A stretch of 64,000 nt of DNA, taken from positions 17,506,501-17,570,500 of the forward strand of contig JALIGW010000013.1 of the NCBI GenBank assembly GCA_023053685.1, written 5' to 3'. Position 1 is the stretch's first letter. Each line of letters begins with the position of its first letter. The stretch is from Diadophis punctatus similis. Taxonomy: Eukaryota; Chordata; Lepidosauria; Squamata; Dipsadidae. This document shows, piece after piece, positions 25,686-36,497 of the stretch. The notes beneath the pieces were generated by a model that made no database searches, was not told the origin of the DNA, and saw nothing but the letters and a program-made list of their open reading frames with translations. A program made the translations under genes and the position numbers.

Positions 25686-25978
25686 CTGTATTTTTCAGAG
25701 TATAAGATGCACCTTTTTCCCCCTAAAAGAGGGTGGAAATGTTGGTGCGTCTTATACACCGAATACAGCCATTTTTGGCCTCCCGAAGCCCCGCCCCCGG
25801 GTCCCATTTTTGTGAAAAATGGGTCTGTTTTCGCAGAAACGGGGTGCGTAGAGGGTTTGGGAGGCCCTCAGAATGCTCCTGGGGGCTGGGGGAAGGCAAA
25901 AACTTTTTTTCTTACTTATCTCTTCGAAATCTTGGTGCGTTTTATACACCGGTGCGTCTTATAGTCTGAAAAATACGG
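25686..25978. mobile_element. TA-flanked MITE, 293 bp (mariner-like)
   Basis: Terminal inverted repeats CTGTATTTTTCAGAGTATAA and its inverse ending GAAAAATACGG are both bordered by TA (25684-25685 and 25979-25980), the duplication made by IS630-Tc1-mariner transposases. The motif GGTGCGTCTTATA repeats internally. No transposase. Confidence 0.85.
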
Positions 25979-25980
25979 TA

Positions 25981-27560
25981 GGTCTTCAATCTATTGAGTA
26001 ATTAGGTCAATAAATTTAAAGGTATTTTGAAAAGTTTGACACAGATGTTAAGATAGTTTGTCATTGTTTAGACAAACTCTCCAAAATTACTAGTTACAAA
26101 AAGCCTTTCAGAACTTCCATATGAATTGATTTCTCAATAATTTATTATTGTATTATAACTGTGAGCTTTGTCTGATAGAATTTAGTGATCTTTTCTAATA
26201 AATTTGGTATTTCTGAAACTGAAATGCCATTGGTTCAAATCACAATGTCAATAAAAATTAAGTTCTCATATACTGTAAGGGAATAGCACTAGACAAATGG
26301 TATTTATCTTTTTACATAGAAAATGCTAAAAATTTATCATTGTCATCCAATAGCTCATCTAAATAAAAATACCAGCATCCATACAGATCTTTCATTTGAC
26401 AACTTTAGGGTCTGGATTACCCCATAGCATCAATTGGGGATAAGAAAAAGGATCAAAATGCAATTTTTTAGAAATAGCACACCACAACTTTCAAACTGAT
26501 ATTTATGGTGGTTAGAAATATACCTGATTTACTCTATTTTGAACCCCAATCTAAAAGTAAGGTTCATGAATATTCCAAGAGGTCCGAAGGAGAATTTATA
26601 GTAAGTGAAGTTGCCCAAACTTTGAACTAATCTAAATAAAATCCATGTGTAATTTGGGAAACTGGAGCCCCCATTTTTAACTGACACTTTCATGTTTTGG
26701 AGAAATTCTATAGAAAATTTCAAAACAATGCATTAATGTTTCAAAATGTTTTCCAGATATTATGGAAATATAATGCACTCTGGAAATTATTTCCTTAACT
26801 TTGTAATAAATAAAACATTGTATATTTTTCTGGTCAAAAAAATTAAAATATTTTTAAACACATGTACACATAAAGTATATTCAGATTCAGCTAATTATTT
26901 TTTTCATCTAATTAGATCAGAATGAGCATACTTGAGTAGTTAGCATAATATGAAACTTGGCAATTGGAGATAGTATTTTTGGGGGGGGGTTGGCTATCCT
27001 CGCTGGGCTAAATTATTATTAAATATTCTCAAGAGAAAGAAACAAGAAAGTAATAAGCACAACATGGTAAAAAAAGATTCAATAACTGAAGAGAATACTG
27101 TCTTATACAGAGAAAAAATGTTGCATGCTGCTTTGGACTGAATTTGTCCAATAATTTGAACTTAATTTTTTTTTAAAAGACAAGAAACTTGGATATTTGG
27201 ATATTTGTTTGGAAACACACATGATCCTCCCAAATGCAAGATATTGGGTTTTGCATATTTAATGGATATCCTAGGACAAGTACACAAAATTATATACCGG
27301 TAGATCTGCACTGTTATAAAAACAAGTGATTTGGTGAGCATCTAAGACAGCATCAGCATCACCATTTTAATAGGAACAATGGAATAAGCCAGCTTGGATA
27401 AAGAAAGCCTGGTTGCTGTCTAAAAGCTCCTGGATTTGATTACTTTAAATACCAAGTTTATTCCTTGTTGTTGAACTATTGTTTCTAAAAGGAAGCCTTG
27501 GTTTCTTCTTAAAGTCAAATTGTTAAGCAGCTTATCTGCTTATCAATGCAGCCTTTAAAG
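25981..27560. other. Intron 1, AT-rich unique sequence
   Basis: No gene or clear transposon. A G-run at 26981-26990 is the only simple feature. Confidence 0.45.
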
Positions 27561-27664
27561 CAGGGGTGAAATGTGAAAATTTCCCCTACCGGTTCTGTGG
27601 GCGTGGCTTATTTTGTGGGTGTGGCTTGGAGGTCAGGTGGGTATGGCTTCAGGTGGCATGATCA

Positions 27665-27745
27665 TTTTTATTTATTTATTTATTTATTTATTTAATGTAT
27701 GTATGTATGTATGTATGTATGTATGTATGTATGTATGTATGTATG

Positions 27746-27816
<71 letters not shown>

Positions 27817-27843
27817 TTATTTATTTATTTATTTATTTATTTT
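27665..27843. repeat. (TTTA)n-(GTAT)n-(CTAT)n-(TTTA)n microsatellite
   Basis: Four tetranucleotide blocks in series. The outer TTTA block at 27816-27843 abuts the 3' end of the minus-strand LINE and is probably its grown tail. Confidence 0.97.
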
Positions 27844-28612
27844 AGTGTTCTTATATGCCGCCCTACTCCCTGGGGACCCAGGGTGGCGTACAACATTTAA
27901 AGAACAACTAAACAATATAATAATTTAAAAACAGTTTTAAAAGAATTTAAAAAACATATAAAACCATACATACATGGGGGAGAACCTAAGGTGGGAAATT
28001 GTCTCAAAACCCCGCCTGCAGGAAGAGCCATGTCTTAATGGCTTTTCGGAAGGCCAGCAAGGTGGGGATAATTCGGATCTCTGGGGATAGTTGGTTCCAG
28101 AGAACAGGTGCCCCCACAGAGAAGGCCCTCCCCCTTGGTCCCGCCAGCCGGCATTGTTTGGTTGACGGGACCTGACCGGTCGAAGGGAAGTATGAGGTAG
28201 GATGCGGTCCCGGAGGTAACCTGGTCCTAAGCCATGTAGGGCTTTAAAGATGATAATCAACACCTTGAATAGCACCCGGAGACCAATGGGCAACCAGTGC
28301 AGCTGGCGGAGTATGGGTGTTACATGGCGGAGTATGGGTGTATCTTGAGACACCCACCACAGCACGCGCAGCCGCACTTTGCACCAGTTGAAGTCTCCGG
28401 ATACTCTTCAAGGGTAGCCTCATGTAGAGCGCATTACAGTAGTCCAATTAAGAGGTGACAAGGGCGTGAGTGACCATGAGTAGAGCCTCCTTCTCCAAGT
28501 ATGGTCGCAATTGGTGCACCAGGCGAACCTCTGCAAAGGCTCCCCTAGCCACAGCTGTAAGATGTTGGTCTAATTTTAGCTGAGGATCTAGGAGAACTCC
28601 CAAATTGCGAAT
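27844..28612 (-). pseudogene. CR1/L2-superfamily LINE, RT C-terminal remnant
   Basis: In minus orientation, broken frames read LGVLLDPQLKLDQHL, then DYCNALYMRLPLKSIRRLQL and LRQLHWLPIGLRVLFKVL with KALHGLGPGYL. This is the conserved region after the reverse transcriptase in CR1/L2-type LINEs. It is 5' truncated and contains frameshifts and a short internal duplication (GGCGGAGTATGGGTGT twice at 28305-28340). Its 3' UTR ends at the TTTA array. Confidence 0.82.
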
Positions 28613-28682
28613 CATGTGGTCATGTGACTGGGTGGGCATGGCCAGGTTGTCATGTGACTGGGTGGGTGCGGCCAATTTAGCA

Positions 28683-28745
28683 GACCATTTTGCCAGGGAG
28701 CAGGGGGTTGGACTAGATGACCTCTGAGGTCCCTTCCAGCTTTTG
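28683..28745 (+). mobile_element. CR1 3'-end fragment
   Basis: GGGGGTTGGACTAGATGACC followed by TCTGAGGTCCCTTCCAGC is the conserved CR1 3' motif. Only about 60 bp remain. Confidence 0.7.
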
Positions 28746-28798
28746 CTGTGTTGTTTCAAAGCATCCTCTGAAGCTGCATCTAGTGCCAGCCAGGTTTG

Positions 28799-28969
28799 TG
28801 TCCTCCCTCCCTCCCTCCCTCCTTCTCTTTCTTTCCTTCTTTCTTTCTTTCTTTCTTTCCTTCTTTCTTTCCTTCTTTCTTTCTTTCCTTCCTTCCTTCC
28901 TTCCTTCCTTCCTTCCTTCCTTCCTTCCTTCCTTCCTTCCTTCCTTCCTTCCTTCCTTCCTTCCTTCCT

Positions 28970-29004
<35 letters not shown>

Positions 29005-29005
29005 C
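28799..29005. repeat. Pyrimidine tract (CTCC)n-(CTTT)n-(TTCC)n-(TTTC)n
   Basis: About 205 bp of pure pyrimidine on the + strand in tetranucleotide blocks. Lys/Glu- and Ser/Phe-rich reading frames here are repeat artefacts. Confidence 0.97.
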
Positions 29006-30453
29006 TTGGTGGCGGGAGAAGGAAGAAAGTGTTCTGGTAGGGCTGCCGGTCTGGCAGCGGCGCGTCCCCTGTCATTGGCTGGATGCAGGGAGCGGGACCC
29101 GAAGCGGATGGCAGCTTGCATCAGGCCCAATCCGGTGGAAAGAGCAGCCCCTCCTGGCGCCTTCAGGGGCACCGGGGAGCCCTTGGATGTCCGCAATGAG
29201 GACACGCTGGCACTGCCGCCGCGCTCACCCATCGCAGGCATCCAAAGAGCGGAGGAGGAGACATCTAGCCGCCGTGGGCGGTTTCTGAGACTTCGGTGCC
29301 TGCCCGGGTGAGACCAGTGATGGATGCTCAACCAGCGAGCGTGGGGCACCTGATGCCCCCCTCCTTCCCCATCATCGCAGCTGAGCCTAGTGCCAGGTGG
29401 GAGACCACCACCTCAACCAACCCTCTCCGCGGCCAGGCATCCACCTCCCTCCTCCATGAGCGAGGAAGGGGAAAAAGTTGGGAGCTGTTTCTTCTTGGAG
29501 GAGGAGGAGCCACCGAAGTCGGAAAGTGACTGATTGGGGAGCCAAAGCAAACAACCGGCAGACGATTCAAAGCCGATTCCATCCTGGATTGGCATCCCTG
29601 TGGGGCTCATTCTCTCTTGCCAGCCACTCACTCACCCAACCCCCCAACCAACCGTCCACCTCGCGGCAGGGCAGCGGGCGGGCTGGAACTCCCGTGCACT
29701 CGCAGGAGAGAAGAGTGAGGGCAAAAGGAAAAGAGGTGGGGACTCCCCGAAGCCATCCAAGTGTGGCTCGCCGGATGGAGTGGGAACGGGACACACAGGT
29801 GCGCGCATCCCACACCGACCCATGCTCAAACAAAGCCTTGCCGGGTGGCTCTGCCCCCACCGCTGCCACTGCTGGTGCTGGCACTGTGGCCGGGCAGGAA
29901 AATTCCCCGGAGCGGCGCAGTTCCAGGATCGCGAAAAGTTGCCTGGGTTCTCTGCCATCCCAGAACTAGACCGCGCCGGGGAATTTTCCTGCACGGCTGT
30001 GGTGCTGGCACCAGCGACGGCAGCAGAGCACACCCTGTCCTTCGGGACCCGAGGTGCAGTGGGTCTTCCTCCCCCCACCAGCCTTACCTTCTGCTGCTGC
30101 TGCTGCTATGGGGCTAAGTCTGAGAGCGGCGGTGGAGGCAGAGGGGGAGGCAAGCAGGCAACAGTTGGCCAAAGGCCCTGCGGAAGCTGAGCACGGCAGG
30201 CCCAAAAGGCGGGAAACAGCAAGCGGATGTCCCAGAGCTGCTGTACATGCGCATCACATCTCCTGCAGCTCTCTTCCAGTGCAGACTCGCGTCCTACCGC
30301 ATGTGCAATCCTGGGACAACCATTTGCAGGGCGAGCGAGCGGCAACCAGGGGACTGGTTCGGGGGTGTGGCCAGCCAGCCATCGCTACCGGTTCAGCGAA
30401 TCACCGGCGGCCGCCACTACCAGTACGCCCGAACCGGTAGCATTTCACCCCTG

Positions 30454-31589
30454 CCTCTATGGCTCAAAACCTATGTTTGTTGTCGCTTGCATCTCCTGGA
30501 ACAATGAGGCAGGAAAGTCTATTCCAGTAAATCCTTTGTTGTGGTTTAATATAAACCATTGAATATTTCTATGAGAGATAAAGAATTTGGCAACAGTTAC
30601 TTTTCTACAATAGAATTCATGTTCTGTTTCAAAGACAAAAATATATGGGTGGTCAATTTTTATCCTGTTAGTTGTGTCCAGCTCTCTCCCACCCTTGTTG
30701 GCTTTTCATGGTTCTAGCTCCAAAATTGACTTTTCAGTTAAAATTCTTCTTTATCAGTTCATTATTGTCCCATATGTTTCCCCTTTTTCCTTTGAACTTG
30801 GCATATCCTTTATTTTGAGAGTTATTGCCTTATTAATCATTTCAGAATGCAGCGGCTGTTTTAATGTGCCATGATAGTTGAAGCTTCAAGATAAAATATA
30901 GGCTTTTAATGGTTCCACAAATATTATTCTAGTGCATTTGCATCTATTTTACTGCTACTTTCAAATATGTAATCATTTGTTCATGTTCCATATTGTGGAA
31001 ATCAAATAAATAGATAGGACTGATTAAATGGTCACAGTCAAGATGCCTGAATGACTTCGTCCAGTTAAAAGGGGGCAAATTTTGTTGTCTTCATTACCAC
31101 TGAACTATAATTGACTCCTTCACCTTCATCCCAAAATTGTCTCAGGGCCATAAGGATATCTTACTTTTTCCTAATAATGATAACAGTTTGCATTCACTGC
31201 CTTAATAAAATCAGCAGTTTTGTTTCTTAGACTCCTGTTGTAGTGGTAAGTGGTACAAACTCTGTGGTTGGGCTAACTACATTAGATGATTGGCGATGGT
31301 AAGGATAATGTGTGATTTTAGACTCCCCCCCAACAGTGGCAGTTTATTCACTGCCTGGCAGTATTTCCTGTTTTATATTTTCATTTTTTTATTTTGCTTA
31401 CCTCCTGAAACTACTGAACTGGAACTGGACATGGACCCTATTTGTATAAGAAGAAAAGAACAGGGTTTTTTGATTGCGATCCAGACTGAATCCATTGGTA
31501 CTCGATGTTTAACAAAACCAAGCAAGTAACAAAAATTGAGTGTTCCTATACACTTTTTATTGATTGATTCAAAAAGGCTACAACATTAT
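30454..31589. other. Intron 1 unique sequence
   Basis: AT-rich, no gene or repeat recognised. Confidence 0.45.
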
Positions 31590-31860
31590 CAGTGATGGGT
31601 TCTAATTTTTTTACTACCGGTTCTGTGGGCGTGGTTTATTCTGTGGGCGTGGCTTATTTTATGGGTGTGGCTTGATGGCCATGTGATGTGGCTTCACGGT
31701 CATGTGACTGGGTGAGCGTGGCTTTGTGGTCATGTGGCGGTGGACGTGGCTTTGTGGTCATGTGACTGCTAAGCATGGCTTCCTGGTCATGTGACTGGGT
31801 GGGCGTGGCCAACTCAATGTCACTCATGTCAAGGAGTGCCTCACCTAGCCCCTCCCCTCC
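31590..31860 (+). mobile_element. 5' part of a hAT-like element
   Basis: Starts CAGTGATGGGTTCTAA with ACTACCGGTTCTGTGGGCGT, as at 27561 and 41615, followed by repeats of GTCATGTGACTGGGTG and TGGGCGTGGC. No matching right end or target duplication was found, so it is truncated. Confidence 0.65.
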
Positions 31861-33093
31861 TAGCCATTCCTTGTCACACCCATTTCAATGTATCTATAGT
31901 TCTGTAAAAATGTTGTTCACCTTTTTTCAACTTTATTATTTACCGTATATACTCGAGTATAGGCCGACCCAAATATAAGCCGAGGCACCAAATTTTACCA
32001 CAAAAAACTGGAAAAGTTATTGACTCGAGTATAAGCCTAGGGTGGGAAATGCAGCAGCTACCGGTAAATTTCAAAAATAAAAATAGATACCAATAATGTT
32101 TTTGAATATTTATTTCAAAGAAAAACAGTAAACTAGCTCTGTAAGTGGAAAAGAGGGTCAATAAAAACAATAGTCCTACGGGATTGGGCGTCTTAGAAGA
32201 ACTTTTAATTAAATTAAATGAAATTAGCTGAAATTAATTTAAATGAAATTAGCTGAAATTAATTTAAATGAAATTAAATGAAATGGGCAGAAGGACAGAA
32301 TGGGGCAGAAATGCAGATGAGTCTTAAGCAAAACAGTTTATCCAAGTAATGCAATCCAATCTAAAAGGGTCAAAGAATATTTTCAGACCACCTACAGTCT
32401 GATATTTCTCCATGTTGTGTGAATCATGGGAAACAGAGAAAGAAAGGAAGAAATGGAAGATCCCTTTATTTCTGTAAATGTTCCCAGGTAAAGGGCTCTT
32501 TGTGCTGTCAGTCAAAAGGCATGGTATTGCCACTCTGTCTCTCTTATAACCATATTTGGTAATAGCAATGTCTGGTAAATGTTAATAGATATTTGGTATT
32601 AAAAATAAAATATGGAAAAAAACAGTGGGAGGGAAGAATGGAAGATAAAATTGTTACATTGCCTCTACAGTTCCATAAAGGAAGCAAGGTAATTGTCAGT
32701 AAAAGCCTTGAATATATTTTTCTAGCTAAACACTTATATTGTAAATTAGATAAAAAGTTATATGATCCTGTTTAACTGAATTCATTGCAATTCTAGTCAG
32801 TGTATTTTCTATGTGGAACTCCTTCTTGCCCCAATGGGGAAAGGAGGTATCTAGAATTTGTAGTGCTTTTGATCCTTGTAAAGAGCACTGGGATTTACGG
32901 CAGCATAGCCTTCTATGTAGGAATGGAACATCCTGTTCAGGTCAAATTTTCATCTTCGTATTGACTCAGAAATACATCTCTCTAAGTGCCAACCCTCCGC
33001 GATCGCCCCCCCCAAAAAAGGCATTTACTGGGAAACTAGTCCGGGCTCGGGGCGTTTTGCAAGCGGACGAGAACCAGCCTCCGGGGCGGCGGC

Positions 33094-33346
33094 ATGAACG
33101 AGGGCGAGGCGGTGGGTCCTCCGCGGCCGGCCCTTTGCAAGGAGATGTGCCCGGCGGGGGAGTTCTGCCGCCGCCGCCGGCGGCGGCAGAAGCGGCTGCA
33201 CCGGCTGGAGCTGGACCCGGATCGCCAGCCGGACCCTCCCCCGCCGCCTTGCGACCTCCCCCCGGCGGTGCTGCTGGCCACGGTGCATCACCTGCTGGGC
33301 CGGTCGGTGGCCGAAGCCAGCGAGGTCTCCCCGGCCGAGCGCTGCG
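33094..33346 (+). pseudogene. SAC3D1-like N-terminal exon fragment, left arm
   Basis: The ATG at 33094, in context GGCGGCATGA, opens a frame with CKEMCPAGEF, an Arg-rich run, QKRLHRLELDPDRQPD, and PPAVLLATVHHLLGRSV. Order and spacing of MCPAxE, RLHRLE and PPxVLLATV match my recollection of the start of SAC3 domain-containing protein 1 (SAC3D1/SHD1), a nuclear/centrosomal protein. The frame ends at the palindrome centre and cannot make a full protein. About 90 bp of GC-rich sequence before the ATG appears co-captured. The similarity is recognised by eye, not by search. Confidence 0.65.
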
Positions 33347-33350
33347 CCTT

Positions 33351-33597
33351 CGCAGCGCTCGGCCGGGGAGACCTCACTGGCTTCGGCCACTGACCGGCCC
33401 AGCAGGTGATGCACCGTGGCCAGCAGCACCGCCGGGGGGAGGTCGCAAGGCGGCGGGGGAGGGTCCGGCTGGCGATCCGGGTCCAGCTCCAGCCGGTGCA
33501 GCCGCTTCTGCCGCCGCCGCCGGCAGAACTCCCCCGCCGGGCACATCTCCTTGCAAAGGGCCGGCCGCGGAGGACCCTCCGCCTCGCCCTCGTTCAT
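33351..33597 (-). pseudogene. SAC3D1-like N-terminal exon fragment, right arm
   Basis: Inverse copy of the left-arm fragment, with its ATG at 33597 on the minus strand and the same peptide, but with MNEGEAEGPP where the left arm has MNEGEAVGPP and a shorter Arg run. Beyond the centre the frame reads antisense of the left arm, so the 190-codon minus frame is mostly hairpin shadow. Confidence 0.65.
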
Positions 33598-33979
33598 GCC
33601 GCCGCCCCGGAGGCTGGTTCTCGTCCACTTGCAAAACGCCCCGAGCCCGGACTAGTTTCTCAGTTAATGCCTTTTTTGGGGGGGCGATCGTGCCTCTTCC
33701 CCGCTGATCCCCGCAGCACGTGGAGACAAGGACCGGTTCCCCCACGCCGGGGACATCCCAGCCCGGTTGCGCCAGCCCGTTGGGGGAATTCTAAGGATCG
33801 CGCGCTTTGGCCAATTTCGCTGACTCGAGTATAAGCCGAGGCGGCTTTTTTCAGCCCAAAAAGTGGGCTGAAAAACTCGGCTTATACTCGAGTATATACG
33901 GTACATACTATAGATGTATTTTCATGGACCACTGAAAGGAGGAAATGGCTCACACGCTTTGCCCAAGAGTGTGATAGAC

Positions 33980-34290
33980 CAGGGGCCTCCAACCTTTTGG
34001 ACCTCAGGGACCACCAAATTCATAATTTTAAATCCCGTGGACCACTGGTGGGGGGGAGCTCAGCCACCTTTCAGGCCTACCTGTCTGCTTCTGCGAGGCC
34101 TCCAGGTGGGAGGCCCGAGAGAAAGTGTCTGGTCCAGGCACACAGCCTGGAAACCTCTTTTGTGTTCCTTCTCTCAAGAAGCTTGGTCAATCTGAGTGAA
34201 GGAAAATGAAGATGGGCAGACTGATGGTGGCTTGCTGATGTTGGTGGGAAAGTCAGTCCCATATTCCAGAGCTGTAGCTGTAGTCCCTCC
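33980..34290 (+). mobile_element. hAT-like element, left end and body
   Basis: Starts CAGGGGCCTCCAACCTTTTG with GGACCTCAGGGACCACCAAA and CCCGTGGACCACTGGTGGG, as in a dispersed hAT family. A right end was not located; it may be lost in the pyrimidine tract that follows. Confidence 0.55.
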
Positions 34291-34530
34291 CCTCCCCCCT
34301 TCCCTTCCCTTTCCTTTCCTTAACTTTCCTTTCCTCTCCTCTCCTCCTCTCCCCTCCCCTCCTCTCCTCTCCTCCCTTCCCTCCTTTTCTTTTTCTCCCC
34401 TCCCTTCCCCTTTCCTTTCCTTTCCCCTGTTTCTTTCCTTTTTTCCCTTTCCTCTCCTTTCCTCTCCTTTCCTCTCCTTTCCTCTCCTCTCCTCTCCTGT
34501 CCTCTCCTTTCCTTTCCTTTCCTTTCCTTA
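34288..34530. repeat. Pyrimidine tract (CCTTT/CCTCT)n
   Basis: About 240 bp almost entirely C and T on the + strand in five-base blocks. Long open frames on both strands here are low-complexity artefacts. Confidence 0.96.
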
Positions 34531-35363
34531 ACTAATAATCTCGTGAGGCCTGTGTTCTGACCTGGCCTCCACAAAATGCAACTTCTTTAAAGTGTCACTA
34601 TTCTCTTTTTAGAGAGGCACTCAAACCTTGCCTTCAGATCCCAGGCACCTCATTGTCCACAGAAAATTTGTTAAAGTATTGTTAGAGCATTAAAATCAAA
34701 TGGATATATAAATACCAATCCTGTATAATGCCATAATACAACTAGCATAACATTAGCATCTCTGGACCCCTACATAACTGGATAGCTGCGTTCCTGTCAA
34801 ACAGACAACAAGTGGTCAAAATAGGGAGCGCCCTATCAAATCCTACACTTGTTAACAGCGTTGTCCTCCAAGGCAGTGTTCTAGGACCAACACTCTTTAC
34901 ATAAATGACCTTTGTGATCATATTATAAGCAACTGCGTTCTCTTCGCCGATGATGTAAAACTATTTAACACCACTGACAGCACTGCTACCCTTCAAAAAG
35001 ATCTTGACTTTGTGTCAGAATGGTTGAACAATTGGCAACTCCAAATCTCAACCAACAAATGCTCTGTCCTACACATTGGCAAAAAGAATCAGAACACTAA
35101 ATACAAGCTGAATGGACACGACCTTACAGATGACCCTCACTTTGTCAAAGACCTTGGAGTACTCATATCTAATGATCTAAGTGCCAAAGCCCACTTTAAC
35201 AACATCGCCAAAAAGGCATTAAGAGTTGTAAACCTAATCTTGCGTAGCTTCTTCTCTGATAATATTACACTACTAAGCAGAGCATGCAAAACTTTTGCTA
35301 GACCAATTCTTGAATACAGCTCATTTGTCTGGAACTCGCACTGCATATCGGACATTAATTAAC

Positions 35364-35612
35364 AGAGCCGAGGTGGCGCAGTGGTTAAAAGCAGCACTGC
35401 AACCTACTTCAGCTGACTGCTAGTTCAGCAGTTCAGCTGTTCAAATATCACCGGCTCAAGGTTGACTCAGCCTTCCATCATTCTGAGTTGGGTAAAATGA
35501 GGACCCAGATTGTTGGGGGCAATATGCTGAACTCTGTAAACCGCTTAGCGAGGGCTGTAAAGCACTATGAAGCGGTATATAAGTCTAAGTGCTATTGCTA
35601 TTGCTATTGCTA
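35364..35612 (+). mobile_element. Sauria-type tRNA-derived SINE
   Basis: The head GAGCCGAGGTGGCGCAGTGG has an A box; a B-box-like region, GGTTGACTCAGCCTTCCATC and AAACCGCTTAGCGAGGGC follow. The 3' end is GAAGCGGTATATAAGTCTAA plus (GCTATT)n, shared with Bov-B LINEs, which supply the retrotransposition machinery for this SINE class. It interrupts the L2 reading frame between SDIN and IECV. Confidence 0.93.
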
Positions 35613-35779
35613 ATACAATTGAGTGTGTCCAGAGATATTTTATGAGAAGAGTCCTCCACTCCTCCGCTCGCAACAGAATACCTTATGCCACCAGACTTGA
35701 AATTCTGGGCTTAGAAAACTTAGAACTACGCCGCCTTCGGCATGACCTAAGCGTAGTTCATAAAATTATCTGCTACAAC

Positions 35780-36497
35780 TGTTGTGGCCCGCCAGCGGTC
35801 TGTGCAGCTGGTAGCTGATTCGGACAGCGAAGAGGCTGGTGTTGTGATTCACCAGTGGCCTGTGCAGCTGGTATCAGAGTCGGACAGCGAGGAGGCTGGA
35901 GAGGGCTCGGCGCCAGAGACAGAGATTCAGCCAGGGCCTTCAGAACCTCCAGAGGCTGCCATAAGTGAAGAATAAGAAGAGGAGCCTGTTCTCAATGTGC
36001 ATGCGCGCAGAGCTGCCAAAAGGCAGGAATGGTTCTTGAGGAGAAGGACTACTCGAGAGTAAGGCTTGGGGAGAATTGGCCACTCCCATAGCCTATTTAA
36101 GTGGTGAAATCGAGGGAGGAAGTTGCAGGAAGCAACTTTGTTCATTTCAAGTCCTGGTCTTTGAAATTTAAGCCTCTGTTTCTGCTCCCGTTTTGAACTC
36201 AAAGTTGCCTGCAAATTGCTCCTGGGCGTTTTGCCAAACAGCAAGGTTCGTGTGGTTTATCTTCTGTTATCTGAAAGACTGTTCGTCAGACTTGTTTTCT
36301 TATGGTTTGAACTATTGCCGACTGTTAAGGAGTTTAATTAACAGCCGTTGCACAGAAAAGACTGATTTATACTTTATTTGACTTTAGAACGATTGCTGAA
36401 CAAGCTAATTACGAGTAGTAGTCGTTACTATTAAAACAAGGTTTGTTTGGACGCTGTGTTGTGCTGTGTTCCTTTGTCAGGAAGTTGGGTCAGAACA
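35780..36497 (+). mobile_element. Solo LTR, 718 bp, 5-bp TSD
   Basis: Begins TGTTGTGGCC and ends GGGTCAGAACA, the TG...CA ends of an LTR. Exact 5-bp copies of ACAAC flank it (35775-35779, 36498-36502), and the interrupted L2 frame resumes after it. It contains a TATA-like TATTTAA (36094-36100) and a polyadenylation-like ATTAAA (36430-36435). An internal ~60 bp duplication (GTGCAGCTGGTA...TCGGACAGCGA at 35800-35830 and 35862-35892) lies near the 5' end. No internal retroelement genes remain, so recombination between two LTRs deleted them. A 5-bp duplication suits Gypsy-type or some retroviral-type elements; the class is not decided. Confidence 0.9.

Larger units (their letters stand above)
27561..30453. 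mobile_element. Composite hAT-like region bounded by matching ends
   Basis: Left end CAGGGGTGAAATG with ACCGGTTCTGTGGGCGTGG; right end GAACCGGTAGCATTTCACCCCTG. The ends are inverse, but the flanking 8-mers (CTTTAAAG and CCTCTATG) do not match, so it may be two elements or an old copy. Within it lie a minus-strand LINE fragment, a CR1 3' end, microsatellites and a GC-rich block (29010-30400) with inverted segments, for example GCAGGAAAATTCCCCGG near 29896 against its inverse near 29976. Overlapping open frames in the GC-rich part have no domain resemblance. Confidence 0.6.
33000..33690. repeat. Near-perfect ~690 bp palindrome, 4-nt centre
   Basis: The left arm (33000-33346) and right arm (33351-33690) are inverse copies centred on CCTT at 33347-33350 within GAGCGCTGCG-CCTT-CGCAGCGCTC. 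Both arms end in CGATCG plus a C/G run next to AAAAAAGGCATT. Few differences separate them, among them two extra Arg codons in the left arm. Confidence 0.93.
31943..33901. mobile_element. TA-flanked inverted-repeat DNA transposon with palindromic cargo
   Basis: Ends CCGTATATACTCGAGTATA and its exact inverse, each bordered by TA (31941-31942, 33902-33903), indicate a mariner-type element of 1,959 bp. Subterminal sequence repeats ACTCGAGTATAAGCC-type motifs near 32024 and 33823. The middle holds AT-rich filler with a short AAATGAAATTAGCTGAAATT repeat (32215-32285), then a ~690 bp GC-rich palindrome (33000-33690) resembling a captured host exon. No transposase is left. Confidence 0.85.

Noticed and set aside
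29478..30440. Overlapping frames up to 218 codons in the GC-rich block
   Set aside because: No domain, similar lengths in all frames, and within a composite transposon region; composition explains them.
27553..30461. Claiming a target duplication for the composite hAT-like region
   Set aside because: CTTTAAAG and CCTCTATG agree at only 4 of 8 positions, no better than weak chance similarity.
32811..33707. A 298-codon + frame considered as a gene
   Set aside because: Most of it runs through the palindrome in a frame different from the SAC3D1-like one; its two halves are antisense of other frames.
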